From NCBI RefSeq assembly GCF_039062465.1, contig NZ_JBCLNF010000004.1:62001-126000 (forward strand): DNA of 64,000 bases. Direction: 5' to 3'. Every line of letters begins with the position of its first letter. Within the stretch, counting starts at the first letter, position 1. Source of the DNA: Parolsenella sp958406235. Its GTDB lineage: Bacteria; Actinomycetota; Coriobacteriia; Coriobacteriales; Atopobiaceae. The translations under genes were made by a program, and so were the position numbers. Under the pieces are notes generated by a model, which worked only from the letters and a program-made list of their open reading frames with translations, searched no databases and was not told the DNA's origin. Shown here piece after piece: positions 42,879-51,306 of the stretch.

Positions 42879-43113
42879 ATTGCCCGTATCCGCAGCCGAA
42901 CGGTATCTATTTGTTCGCTGAGCGGTAATCATTTGGTCGAGTCGATTTGAGCCGACATCGGGTCATGAGTTACCGTTTGCGCACATGCCTACCTGCGCTT
43001 TTAATGTTGTCAGAAAATGCTCTCGCATTATTTGGGTACAAGCACCAACGGATCGCCCGAACTTCCCCCATAGTGCCTCACTTGACATATCAAGCTGGGG
43101 ACGTAAGAAAGAA

Positions 43114-43156
43114 CCTGAAAAAGGGACAGTCCCTTTTTCAGGTCCCTTTGTCAACT
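43114..43156. repeat. inverted-repeat element, copy 2 (REP-like)
   Basis: CCTGAAAAAGGGAC, one A, and the complement form a perfect 29-bp inverted repeat at 43114-43142. It is followed at once by GTCCCTTTGTCAACTT, the right half of module B found at 13436-13464. It ends six bases after the stop of the HAD gene on the minus strand, which it may terminate (GGGAC stem then TTTTT). Confidence 0.8.
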
Positions 43157-43161
43157 TTCGG

Positions 43162-43968
43162 CTACTTGGTGAAGGGGAAGTCACCGGAGGCGAGGGCCTC
43201 GACGGCGTCGGCGACGGCGAAGTCCTCGCAGGCGCCGATGTGCCAACGCGCGGCAGCGGCGGCCTCGGGCGTGGCATTCGCCACGGCAACGGAGTTCTCC
43301 ACAGCACGTAGCATCGAGAGGTCATTCTCCGCGTCACCAAAGACGAAGACGTCCTGCGACGCCACACCCAGGTAATCCGCAAGCCAAAGCACCGCGGCTC
43401 CCTTGTTCCATCCCGCAGGCATGATATTGACGAAGCCTTGCTGCGGCACGTCGAAGTCAAGCTCCGGAATCTCCCTCGTGAGAAGCTCCGCGAGCTCGCG
43501 CGTAGCCGCGTCGTCGCCCGCGACGAAGGCGTTCGCCTTGACCACGTCATGACCAGGCAGCGGCTCGTAGACGCCGCACGCCCCATAGCGCGGGAACGCG
43601 ACCTTAAGGTCCTCCATATCACCCGCGACGACCTTCGGGGCAGCGCCATCAAACCAGACAAGACCCGCACGCGGCACCTCGGCGGTGAGGGCGGCCATGC
43701 GTGCGACCAGCTCGGCGGGGATATGGCGCTCGAGCACGAGCTCGCCACCATAGCTCACCTGTAGGCCGTTCGTGGCGATGCTCGTCTGGTAGCAGGGCTC
43801 GTCCCCGTCAAACAAGATGCTGATCCAGTCGCGGCCGCGCCCGCTGCAGGGACCCACGGCACAGCCCGCCTCGGCGGCGGCCCTAAACGCCTCGCGCACG
43901 CGGGTAGGTACCACGCTATCGCCAAAGGGCATGATCGTGCGGTCGATATCTGCAAGAATGAGCCTCAT
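43162..43968 (-). CDS. HAD-superfamily hydrolase, Cof-type (IIB)
   Basis: The 268-residue product has the HAD motifs: ADIDRTIMPF with D7 and D9, GPCSGRG (motif 2), a Lys in WNKGAAVLWLADYLG and FGDAENDLSML (motif 4), with a type IIB cap. It probably removes phosphate from sugar phosphates or similar. The usual DxDGT reads DIDRT here; Arg replaces the Gly. GGGGG lies before the ATG. It follows glmM after a terminator. Confidence 0.85.
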   Translation of the reverse strand: MRLILADIDRTIMPFGDSVVPTRVREAFRAAAEAGCAVGPCSGRGRDWISILFDGDEPCYQTSIATNGLQVSYGGELVLERHIPAELVARMAALTAEVPRAGLVWFDGAAPKVVAGDMEDLKVAFPRYGACGVYEPLPGHDVVKANAFVAGDDAATRELAELLTREIPELDFDVPQQGFVNIMPAGWNKGAAVLWLADYLGVASQDVFVFGDAENDLSMLRAVENSVAVANATPEAAAAARWHIGACEDFAVADAVEALASGDFPFTK

Positions 43969-43983
43969 TCAACTACCCCCTCA

Positions 43984-44025
43984 AAGAAAAGGCCGGCGCA
44001 CCCCATCCCCTGGAACGCACCGGCC
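43984..44025 (-). terminator. intrinsic terminator after glmM
   Basis: GGCCGGCGC at 43991-43999 pairs (one G-T) with GCACCGGCC at 44017-44025; TTTTCTTT follows on the minus strand. It overlaps the upstream region of the HAD gene. Confidence 0.75.
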
Positions 44026-44049
44026 ATACGGTCCTATTGACGCACGAGC

Positions 44050-45381
44050 CTAGAGGCTCTCGATGACCTTGACCACCTGGTCGACGTACTGCTCGCAGAT
44101 GGCGGGCGTCGCGGCTTCGACCATGACGCGCACCATCGGCTCGGTGCCACTCGCACGAACCAGGGCACGGCCCTCACCCTCGAGGGCGGTCTCGACACCA
44201 GCAACGGCAGCCTTGACGCGCTCGTCTGCCATGACGGCGTTCTTGTCCGCAACGACGACGTTCTTGAGCAGCTGCGGATAGATCTTGACGGGCTCCGTGA
44301 GCTCAGAGAGGGTCTTCTTGGAACCAAGCATGGCCTCGAGAATGCGCAGGCTCGTGTTGATGCCGTCGCCCGTAGCGCTGTACTTGGAGAAGATGACGTG
44401 GCCGCTCTGCTCGCCGCCGAGGGAGTAGCCGTGCTCGCTCATGCAGGCGGAAACGTACTTGTCGCCCACGGCAGTCTGCTCGTAGGAAATGCCCGCGCGC
44501 TCGAAGGCCTTGTAGAGGCCGAGATTGCTCATGACCGTGGTGACGACGGTATTATCCGCAAGCTGGCCCTTCTTGGCCATGTAGGTGCCGCAGGCGTACA
44601 TGATGAGGTCACCGTCGACGACGTTGCCGTGCTCGTCGACCGCGATGCAACGGTCCGCGTCGCCGTCATAGGCAAAGCCCACATCGAGGCCCTTCTCGGC
44701 AACGAGGTTCTGAAGCTGCTCGATGTGAGTCGAGCCACAGCCGCGGTTGATGTTAAAGCCGTTGGGCTCGTTGGAGACGACGTAGGTCTTGGCGCCCAGG
44801 GCATCGAACACGCCCTTGGCGATTGGCGTGGAGGCGCCGTTCGCGCAGTCAAGGCCAACGCGCAGACCGTGCAGAGAGAAGCTGGCGGAGCTGATGAGGA
44901 AGCCGATATAGCGGTTGCGGCCCTCGACGTAGTCGATCGTGCGACCGATGTCCTCGCCGGTGGCAAGGGGCACCTCGGTCTTGCCGTCGATGTAGTCCTC
45001 GACCATCTCGAGGACCTCCGGCTCCATCTTGTAGCCACCGGAGTTGATGAGCTTGATGCCGTTGTCCGTATAGGGATTGTGGCTGGCGGTGATCATGATG
45101 CCGCAGTCGAAGTCCTCGCTACGAACGACGTAGCTCACGGAAGGCGTGGTGGTGACGTGGAGGAGGTAGGCGTCCGCGCCAGAGGCGACGAGGCCAGCGC
45201 CAAGCGCATACTCGAACATGTAGCTGGAACGGCGCGTGTCCTTGCCAATAACGACCTTGGCCTTGCGACCCTCGCGCAGGCCATAGTACCAACCGACGAA
45301 GCGGCCGATGGCAAAGGCATGGTCAACGGTAAGGCCCTCGTTAGCACGGCCACGGAAGCCGTCAGTGCCAAAGTACTTCAT
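44050..45381 (-). CDS. glmM: phosphoglucosamine mutase
   Basis: The 443-residue product interconverts glucosamine-6- and -1-phosphate for peptidoglycan precursors. It starts KYFGTDGFRGRANEGLT, has the phosphoserine S100 in ITASHNP, the metal loop DGDADR and the sugar loop GGEQSGHVIF, and the phosphate-binding RASGTEPMVRV near the end. All are typical of GlmM. The ATG at 45381 has GGAG; a TTG 15 bases earlier is less likely. Confidence 0.95.
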   Translation of the reverse strand: MKYFGTDGFRGRANEGLTVDHAFAIGRFVGWYYGLREGRKAKVVIGKDTRRSSYMFEYALGAGLVASGADAYLLHVTTTPSVSYVVRSEDFDCGIMITASHNPYTDNGIKLINSGGYKMEPEVLEMVEDYIDGKTEVPLATGEDIGRTIDYVEGRNRYIGFLISSASFSLHGLRVGLDCANGASTPIAKGVFDALGAKTYVVSNEPNGFNINRGCGSTHIEQLQNLVAEKGLDVGFAYDGDADRCIAVDEHGNVVDGDLIMYACGTYMAKKGQLADNTVVTTVMSNLGLYKAFERAGISYEQTAVGDKYVSACMSEHGYSLGGEQSGHVIFSKYSATGDGINTSLRILEAMLGSKKTLSELTEPVKIYPQLLKNVVVADKNAVMADERVKAAVAGVETALEGEGRALVRASGTEPMVRVMVEAATPAICEQYVDQVVKVIESL

Positions 45382-45719
45382 AGTCTGTTCTCCCAAGATC
45401 TTGGCGGGACACCCCTTGCGGCTGGCATCCCCGTCGTCGTGAGAATTGCCCTCTTATTATGCAACGCGAAGGGAAGCGCCATACGGTTTGAGCAGCGTTG
45501 AATTACCCGTCTCCATCGACTTTCTCGAACGCACCGGGGGCACCCGGCACGGCCCGGGCGGGCAGCGGTGCTTCGACATGCATGCCCGCCTTAAGCGTGC
45601 AGAATCGTACGCCGGAAGAGCCGCAAGGTCCGTTACGCGCGCGCTCGCCGTCCTGCGCCCGGCCGCGACGCCATGTCGGCGCTACACTTCAAATACCGGA
45701 CCATAATCAAGGAGGAAGC
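45382..45719. other. gene-free region between divergent glmM and the M32 gene
   Basis: This 338-bp stretch contains the upstream regions of two divergent genes. I see a GC-rich part (45530-45570), no convincing promoter pair (TACACT at 45683 and CATAAT on the minus strand near 45455 are possible -10 boxes), and no RNA or repeat. A longer frame continuing the M32 gene upstream is not supported. Confidence 0.4.
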
Positions 45720-47234
45720 ATGCCCGCCATACCCCAGGACCTCGCCGCGCTCGACAAGCTCCAGCGCCACCTCTTCGCCCATCGCCACGCCCAGACCTCG
45801 ATCGCCTTCGCCGGCGAGACGAGCGACCCCGCCAACGCCACGGCAGCCCGCGCGGAGGCGATGGCCACGCTCGAGGAGGAGGCCCACGACTACCTCTGTC
45901 GTCCCGAGACCGGCGAGCTGCTCGCGCGCCTCGGCGCCGCCGCCCTCGCGGGCGAGCTCGACGAGACCCGCGCCGCCGAGGTTCGCGTCCTAACCCGCGA
46001 CCGCGCAGACGCCGTTGACGTTCCGGCGGATGTCGCCGCGGACTTCGCACGTCTCGCAAGCGAGGCCCAAGCGGTCTGGACTCGCGCCAAGGTCGCGAAT
46101 GACTGGAACTCCTTCGCCCCCTACCTCGACCGACTCGTTGCCGCCAGGCGCGAGATGGCGCTCATGCGCGTGCCCGAGAAGGACCCCTACGAGACCCTCC
46201 TCGACGAGTACGAGCACGGCAGCTCGCGCGCGTTCTATGACGCCTTCTTCTCCGAGGTGAAGGGCTGTGTCATTCCGCTCGTCGCCGAGATTCGCGAGCG
46301 CGGGTGGCAGCCCAGCCGCGCCTGCGTCGAGGGGCACTACGACCACGACACGCAGATGGAGCTCTCTCGCGACCTTCTCCGCATCGAAGGGCTCGACCTC
46401 GACTCGATGACCTTCGCCGAGACCGAGCACCCCTTTAGCGACTCCGTCTCCAGCCGTCACACCTTCATCGCGACTCACGTCTACGAGGACGACGTCATGA
46501 GCAACGTCTTCTCGATGCTTCACGAGGGTGGCCACGCCATGTACGAGCAGAACATCGACGTCGCCTATGACCACGGCATCCTCAACGGCGGCATCTCGAG
46601 CGGCGTCCACGAGAGCCAGAGCCGTTTCTTCGAGAACTACGTGGGCAGGAGCGAGGCCTTCGCGCCCGTATTGCTCGAGGCGCTAAGGAAGCGCTTCCCC
46701 GGACGCTTCGACGACGTCACACCGCGTGAGCTTTACCTCGCCGTCAACCGCGCCGAGCCGAGCCTCGTTCGCACGGAGGCGGACGAGCTCACCTACTCGC
46801 TTCACATCGTAATTCGCTATGAAATCGAACAGCTCCTCATCGCCGGCGAAGCCACCGCGGCGGATGTCCCTGCCCTTTGGAACGAGCGTTACCGCAGCTA
46901 TCTTGGCATCGACGTGCCCACCGACACCCTCGGCTGCCTCCAGGACATCCATTGGTCCTGCGGAGACTTCGGCTACTTCCCCACCTATGCACTGGGTGGC
47001 GCCTATGGCGCGCAGCTACTCGACACCATGCGTGCAGACGGCATCGATTTCGAGGGTAACGTTGGCGCTGGCGACCTCGCCCCGATCCGCGATTGGCTGC
47101 GCGAGCGCATCTGGCGCCACGGACGCGCCATCGAGCCCATGCCACTTATCGAGGCTGCGTGCGGTGGCAAATTCGACGCCTCCCACTACACTCGCTACCT
47201 CGCGGAGAAGTTCTCCGGCATCTACAACCTGTAG
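45720..47234 (+). CDS. M32 metallocarboxypeptidase (Taq type)
   Basis: The 504-residue product is a zinc carboxypeptidase of family M32. HEGGH at 268-272 is the HExxH zinc site, HESQSRFFEN supplies the third ligand region, and the family boxes GHYDHD and YEIEQLLIAGE are present. It is all-helical and cytoplasmic. The ATG at 45720 has AAGGAGG five bases upstream. It forms an operon with dtd, ten bases downstream. It trims C-terminal residues from peptides and complements the other peptidases in this window. Confidence 0.93.
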   Translation: MPAIPQDLAALDKLQRHLFAHRHAQTSIAFAGETSDPANATAARAEAMATLEEEAHDYLCRPETGELLARLGAAALAGELDETRAAEVRVLTRDRADAVDVPADVAADFARLASEAQAVWTRAKVANDWNSFAPYLDRLVAARREMALMRVPEKDPYETLLDEYEHGSSRAFYDAFFSEVKGCVIPLVAEIRERGWQPSRACVEGHYDHDTQMELSRDLLRIEGLDLDSMTFAETEHPFSDSVSSRHTFIATHVYEDDVMSNVFSMLHEGGHAMYEQNIDVAYDHGILNGGISSGVHESQSRFFENYVGRSEAFAPVLLEALRKRFPGRFDDVTPRELYLAVNRAEPSLVRTEADELTYSLHIVIRYEIEQLLIAGEATAADVPALWNERYRSYLGIDVPTDTLGCLQDIHWSCGDFGYFPTYALGGAYGAQLLDTMRADGIDFEGNVGAGDLAPIRDWLRERIWRHGRAIEPMPLIEAACGGKFDASHYTRYLAEKFSGIYNL

Positions 47235-47244
47235 GGAGGCACGG

Positions 47245-47697
47245 ATGCGAGCACTCATCCAGCGCGTGAGGCACGCGAGCGTCACCGTCAACGGCGAGAT
47301 CACGGGCAGCTGCGGAAAGGGCCTGCTCGTGCTCCTCGGCATCGGACACGAGGACGACGAGGCCCTGGCGGAGAAGCTCTGGAACAAGATCTCTGGCCTG
47401 CGCATCTTCGAGGACGAGGACGGCAAGACCAATCTCTCGCTTGCCGATGTGAGAGGCGAGGCGCTCGTCGTGAGCCAGTTCACGCTCTATGCCAATTGCC
47501 GCCGTGGGCGCAGGCCATCCTTCACCGATGCCGCCGGGCCCGAGCTCGCCAACAGCCTCTACGAGCGCTTTTGCGAACTCGCAGAGGCAGACCTTGGCTC
47601 CGAGCACGTCGGGCGCGGCATCTTTGGCGCGATGATGGAGGTCTCCCTCGTCAACGACGGCCCCTTCACCATCTGGCTCGACACCGCCGAGCTGTAG
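47245..47697 (+). CDS. dtd: D-aminoacyl-tRNA deacylase
   Basis: The 150-residue product hydrolyses D-aminoacyl-tRNAs, and Gly-tRNA-Ala, made by mistake. It begins MRALIQRVRHASVTVNGE, has the active-site motif SQFTLYA at 77-83 and the C-terminal NDGPFTIWLDT, the two family signatures. GGGAGG precedes the ATG. It follows the M32 gene by ten bases. Such a proofreader matters in cells exposed to D-amino acids. Confidence 0.95.
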   Translation: MRALIQRVRHASVTVNGEITGSCGKGLLVLLGIGHEDDEALAEKLWNKISGLRIFEDEDGKTNLSLADVRGEALVVSQFTLYANCRRGRRPSFTDAAGPELANSLYERFCELAEADLGSEHVGRGIFGAMMEVSLVNDGPFTIWLDTAEL

Positions 47698-47728
47698 GCG
47701 TCCAACCGCGCCGAGCATCGCGTGGGAG

Positions 47729-47816
47729 GGGTGCGGACGGCATGCCCATCCCCCGCTCAGACAGCTTTGCTGCGCAAAGAACTCGCGGGTGACGGGCATG
47801 CCGCCCGCCACCCGCG
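47729..47816. repeat. long inverted repeat downstream of dtd and ricT
   Basis: GGTGCGGACGGCATGCCC near 47730 pairs with GGGCATGCCGCCCGCCACC near 47794 with two mismatches, around a 45-nt centre. It lies between the convergent dtd and ricT genes. No T-tract follows, so it is not a clear terminator. Confidence 0.5.
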
Positions 47817-47914
47817 ATGACGTTATCGCTGTAGATCCGCTAGCTACTCGACCGAGCGGGAGACGGGCACGGCGCCCGCCGCGCTATAACGTTAGATTCT
47901 GCAGCTACTCGGCC
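47791..47914. repeat. direct repeat of the ricT 3' end
   Basis: Two diverged copies, 47791-47853 and 47862-47914, share GACGGGCA, CGCCCGCC, ACGTTA and AGCTACTCG in the same order. The second copy spans the ricT stop codon (47907-47905). The copy outside the gene therefore looks like a decayed duplicate of the gene end. Confidence 0.6.
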
Positions 47915-49491
47915 GCGGTGGCTCCGCCCTCGGACGAGCCGCCGCTGCGGTGACGACGGCGACGACGCTTCTTGGGAGCATCCCCAGACTGCTGAGGCTC
48001 GCCAGCCTGTCCGCCGCGCTGCTGCTTGCCCTCGCGCTGTTGGGAGTCCCCGGGCTGGCCAGCCTGCTGCTTGCGCACGCGCTTCTGGCGCGGCTGCTGC
48101 GTGCCAGCATCGGCCGCGGCGGCGCCACCCTTGTCGCCGGGACGGCGGCGACGGCGCTTGGGGGCGGCATTGCCCTGCTCGGCAGCATCCTCGCGCTGCG
48201 GCTTCTGCTCGCGCGGCTGCTGCTGGGCCTCGCCGGAAGCCACAGCCTCGCCCTCGGCATGGTGACGACGGCGACGAGACCTACGACCCTCGCCCGGAGC
48301 GCTCTGCTTGGCCTCGTTCATGTTGCCCTGGCCCGGAAGCTTCTCAGCGACATCGCCGGAAATCTCGACGGTCTTGCGACGACGACGCTTGCGCGTGCTC
48401 GTCTCGGCAGGCTGCTCAGGCGTGGCGGGCGCCTGCTGCGATGCACCAGAGCCGGAGCCACCCTTGTTGCCACCCTTGTTACGACGGCGACGACCGCGCT
48501 CCTCCGTCACGAAGAGGTCATCCTCGGAGAAGGTCTGGTCGGGCAGGAGGCAGTTCTTGCGATCCAGCTCCTCAAGCGCGGCACGGACCTCGGGGCTCGC
48601 CAGGCGGTCCATGGTCGAACGAACGACCGTGTCAGGACGACAGGGACAACCAAGCTCCTCGCTCTTCTTGCGCGCGGCATCCGAAGTCTCCATCTCGGCG
48701 AGCGGGATGCGGATCTGCTTGCCGTTCTCGAGGCGAAGCGCCAGCTGTTCCTTCGGGGTGTCATACTCGATGATCTTGGCGGTACCGAGCGGGGTCTGGA
48801 TGACAGCGTTCTTCTTGGGCGCGCGCTGCTTGAAGTCACGGTACGCCTCGAACTCGTAGCGCAGGCAGCACATAAGGCGGCCGCAGGCGCCAGAGATCTT
48901 GTTCGAGTTCAGCGGAAGGTCCTGCTCCTTGGCCATGCGAATCGAGACGGGCTCGAAACCGCTGCCAAAGCGCGCGCAGCACAGCTCCTGGCCACAGTGG
49001 CCAAAGCCGCCCACGAGCGCCGCTTCCTCGCGCACGCCCACCTGGCGCATGTCGACGCGCTCATGGAGCTCACGCGAAAGATCGCGCACGAGCTGGCGGA
49101 AGTCGATTCGCTCATCCGCGGAGAAATAGCAGACGACCTTCTCTCCGCCAAAGATGTACTCGACACCCACGGGCTTCATGTCGAGACCGCTCTTGGAGAC
49201 GAGCCTGCGGAAGGTGGGCATAGCCGCATCGCCACGCGCCGAAAGCTCGTCGGCGCGAACGAAATCCTCCTCCCCCGCAATACGAACGACGGGCTTCAGG
49301 GCCGCGCCGTCGGTCTTACGGTTGAGCTCCGCCTCGTCTATCTCCATTGGATCGCCCGTGGCGAGGCCCATCTCGGTGCCGCGCTCGGTCGAGCAGATGA
49401 CGTGGTCACCCTCGACGGCGCCGGTCTCACGGGGATCGAACCAAAGTTCGCGCGTGGCATAAGCGAATTTCACCGGAATGACGGTGGGCAT
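47905..49491 (-). CDS. ricT: PSP1-domain protein RicT with long arginine-rich tail
   Basis: The 528-residue product has the PSP1 C-terminal domain (about 1-270) with the conserved cysteines of RicT/YaaT: GHCGQELCCARF and GACGRLMCCLRYE. In Bacillus, RicT works with RicA and RicF in RNA maturation through RNase Y. Residues from about 325 are low-complexity with several arginine clusters (GRRRRNKGG, RKRRRRK, RRSRRRRHH, PKRRRRRPGDK), likely binding RNA or ribosomes. The ATG at 49491 has AGGAGG four bases upstream. It overlaps holB by 22 bp. Confidence 0.88.
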   Translation of the reverse strand: MPTVIPVKFAYATRELWFDPRETGAVEGDHVICSTERGTEMGLATGDPMEIDEAELNRKTDGAALKPVVRIAGEEDFVRADELSARGDAAMPTFRRLVSKSGLDMKPVGVEYIFGGEKVVCYFSADERIDFRQLVRDLSRELHERVDMRQVGVREEAALVGGFGHCGQELCCARFGSGFEPVSIRMAKEQDLPLNSNKISGACGRLMCCLRYEFEAYRDFKQRAPKKNAVIQTPLGTAKIIEYDTPKEQLALRLENGKQIRIPLAEMETSDAARKKSEELGCPCRPDTVVRSTMDRLASPEVRAALEELDRKNCLLPDQTFSEDDLFVTEERGRRRRNKGGNKGGSGSGASQQAPATPEQPAETSTRKRRRRKTVEISGDVAEKLPGQGNMNEAKQSAPGEGRRSRRRRHHAEGEAVASGEAQQQPREQKPQREDAAEQGNAAPKRRRRRPGDKGGAAAADAGTQQPRQKRVRKQQAGQPGDSQQREGKQQRGGQAGEPQQSGDAPKKRRRRRHRSGGSSEGGATAAE

Positions 49492-50624
49492 AGTGCCTCC
49501 TTGCAAGAGCACAGCATGACTTCAAGAGCCAGCTGGGGGGATACGTTGTGGGCGAGGTCGCTTTCCGCGTGGCTCACGGCATCGAGGGCGCGAAGGGCCC
49601 CCGCAACATCGGTGCGGGCGGAGAGGCGCGAGACGACGTCCTCGCAGCCGACGTTCACGATGGGGGCGTCCACACCGCTCACGCGCATGAGGACGTCCCG
49701 CAAAAGCGAGTCAGCTGCTGCTAGAAGTTCAATGATACCCGAACGCTCGCGGGCGGTAAGCTCGCGCTTGTTACGCTGCTCCACAAGCTTCTGGGCTTTC
49801 GAGGAAAGGTAGTCTGCGCTCTCCTCGGCAGCACGCTCCTGATCCGCGCGGACATCATCGAGTGGGACTTTGGCCGCGACGGCAAGATCGCGAGCGGCAC
49901 AGAGCACGTCCCACGAGTCATCCGCGGCAAGGGCATCGAGCGTGCGGACCATGAGCCTACGAGCCTCACGACGCGCCGGGGAGCGAAGATAGTCACAGGC
50001 GCGTTCGGGCGTGCCCGTCACGGCAAGCGCAATCCTTGCGGCGGGGTCGTTCTCGGCCACACCGCAGGTAAGGGCGACGCGACGAGCCGCTTCGGCGGGG
50101 TCGCTCACGCGGAAGGGCACGAGCTGACAGCGAGACGAAATCGTGGGCAGCACGGCATCAGCCGTACGCGCCATGAGAATGAAGACCACTCCCTCTGGCG
50201 GCTCCTCGATGGTCTTGAGCAGGGCGTTCGCCGAGGCCTCGCGCAGCGTGTCGACACGGTCGAGAATGTAGACCTTCGCGTTAGCGCGCACCGGGGAGAG
50301 CGAGACGTCCGCGATGAGCTGGCGCACCTGCTCGACGACGTAGCCGCTCGCGCCCTCGGGCGAGAGCCAGTGGACATCCGGATGCGTGCGATGCGCCACG
50401 CGGATGCATTCGTCGCACGAGTCACAACCACCCTTGGGGCAGACGAGGCACTCCGCGAGCGCCATGGCCGCCTCCTGCTGGCCAGAGCCCGGAGCCCCCA
50501 GGAAGAGGTAGGCATGGCCCACGCGATGTTCACGCACGGCGGTAGCGAAGAAGTCACGCACGCGTGGCTGACCCTCGACGCGCGAGAACGCGGCGGGGAT
50601 GTCCTTGCCAGCGTCATTAGCCAT
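49470..50624 (-). CDS. holB: DNA polymerase III delta-prime subunit
   Basis: The 384-residue product is a clamp-loader AAA+ subunit. It has VRDFFATAV, a P-loop-like GAPGSGQQ at 43-50, a zinc module C62, C67, C70, C73, the DEAD-like ILDRVDTL and sensor TISSRCQLVPF. The P-loop lysine is replaced by Gln, so it should not hydrolyse ATP, as in E. coli delta-prime. The ATG at 50624 has AGGAG; it overlaps tmk by eight bases. The tmk-holB-ricT order is common in Gram-positives. Confidence 0.9.
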   Translation of the reverse strand: MANDAGKDIPAAFSRVEGQPRVRDFFATAVREHRVGHAYLFLGAPGSGQQEAAMALAECLVCPKGGCDSCDECIRVAHRTHPDVHWLSPEGASGYVVEQVRQLIADVSLSPVRANAKVYILDRVDTLREASANALLKTIEEPPEGVVFILMARTADAVLPTISSRCQLVPFRVSDPAEAARRVALTCGVAENDPAARIALAVTGTPERACDYLRSPARREARRLMVRTLDALAADDSWDVLCAARDLAVAAKVPLDDVRADQERAAEESADYLSSKAQKLVEQRNKRELTARERSGIIELLAAADSLLRDVLMRVSGVDAPIVNVGCEDVVSRLSARTDVAGALRALDAVSHAESDLAHNVSPQLALEVMLCSCKEALCPPSFR

Positions 50625-51306
50625 GATTGCTCTCCTGAGCCGCGGCGCCCTCAAACAGGCCTGGCAAGGCAGCCGTCAGGGTTTCCTCGAGGCGCGCATA
50701 TACCTCGTCGGGCGCGCCATCCGCATCGACGAGTCGCACACGTGCCGGCTCTGCTTTCGCAAGCTGGCGATAGTCCTCGCGCACGCGACGCTGGAAGGCG
50801 AGGCCCTCCGCTTCCATGCGATCATGCTCGCCCCGCGCACCCGCGCGATTGAACGCTCGCCCTGGATCCATGTCGAGGACGAGCGTCACATCAGGATGAA
50901 CGCCACAACAGCCGAGTTCGTTCGCGCGGCGCACGAGGGCATCATCGAAGCCGCGGCCGCCGGCCTGGTAGGCATGGGTCGAGTCATAGAAGCGGTCACA
51001 CACCACGACGGCACCACGCGCGAGCGCAGGCTCGATCACCTCGCGCACGAGCTGGGCACGCGAAGCCTCGAAGAGCAGTAGCTCACACTCAGGGGCCATC
51101 TCGGAATTGCCGGGGTCAAGCAGAAGGGCGCGGATCCTCTCGGAGATCGCGGTACCGCCCGGCTCGCGTAGGCGGACGACGTCGCGGCCACACGCCTCGA
51201 GGCGCTCGACGAGTCGCGCCACCTGCGTGGTCTTGCCCGCGCCATCAACGCCCTCGAGGGTAACGAATACGCCAGGGCGAGCGGCCGCCGTCTCCGCACG
51301 CAGCAT
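50617..51306 (-). CDS. tmk: thymidylate kinase
   Basis: The 229-residue product phosphorylates dTMP. P-loop EGVDGAGKTTQ at 18-28, the DR motif DRFYDSTHAYQ and a lid with Arg residues (FNRAGARGEHDRME) are visible. It starts directly after the stop of the HAD gene and overlaps holB by eight bases, so the three are one operon. Confidence 0.94.
   Translation of the reverse strand: MLRAETAAARPGVFVTLEGVDGAGKTTQVARLVERLEACGRDVVRLREPGGTAISERIRALLLDPGNSEMAPECELLLFEASRAQLVREVIEPALARGAVVVCDRFYDSTHAYQAGGRGFDDALVRRANELGCCGVHPDVTLVLDMDPGRAFNRAGARGEHDRMEAEGLAFQRRVREDYRQLAKAEPARVRLVDADGAPDEVYARLEETLTAALPGLFEGAAAQESNHG

Noticed and set aside
49470..50624. Broken holB because of the missing P-loop lysine
   Set aside because: Loss of ATPase motifs is normal for delta-prime subunits; the rest is intact.
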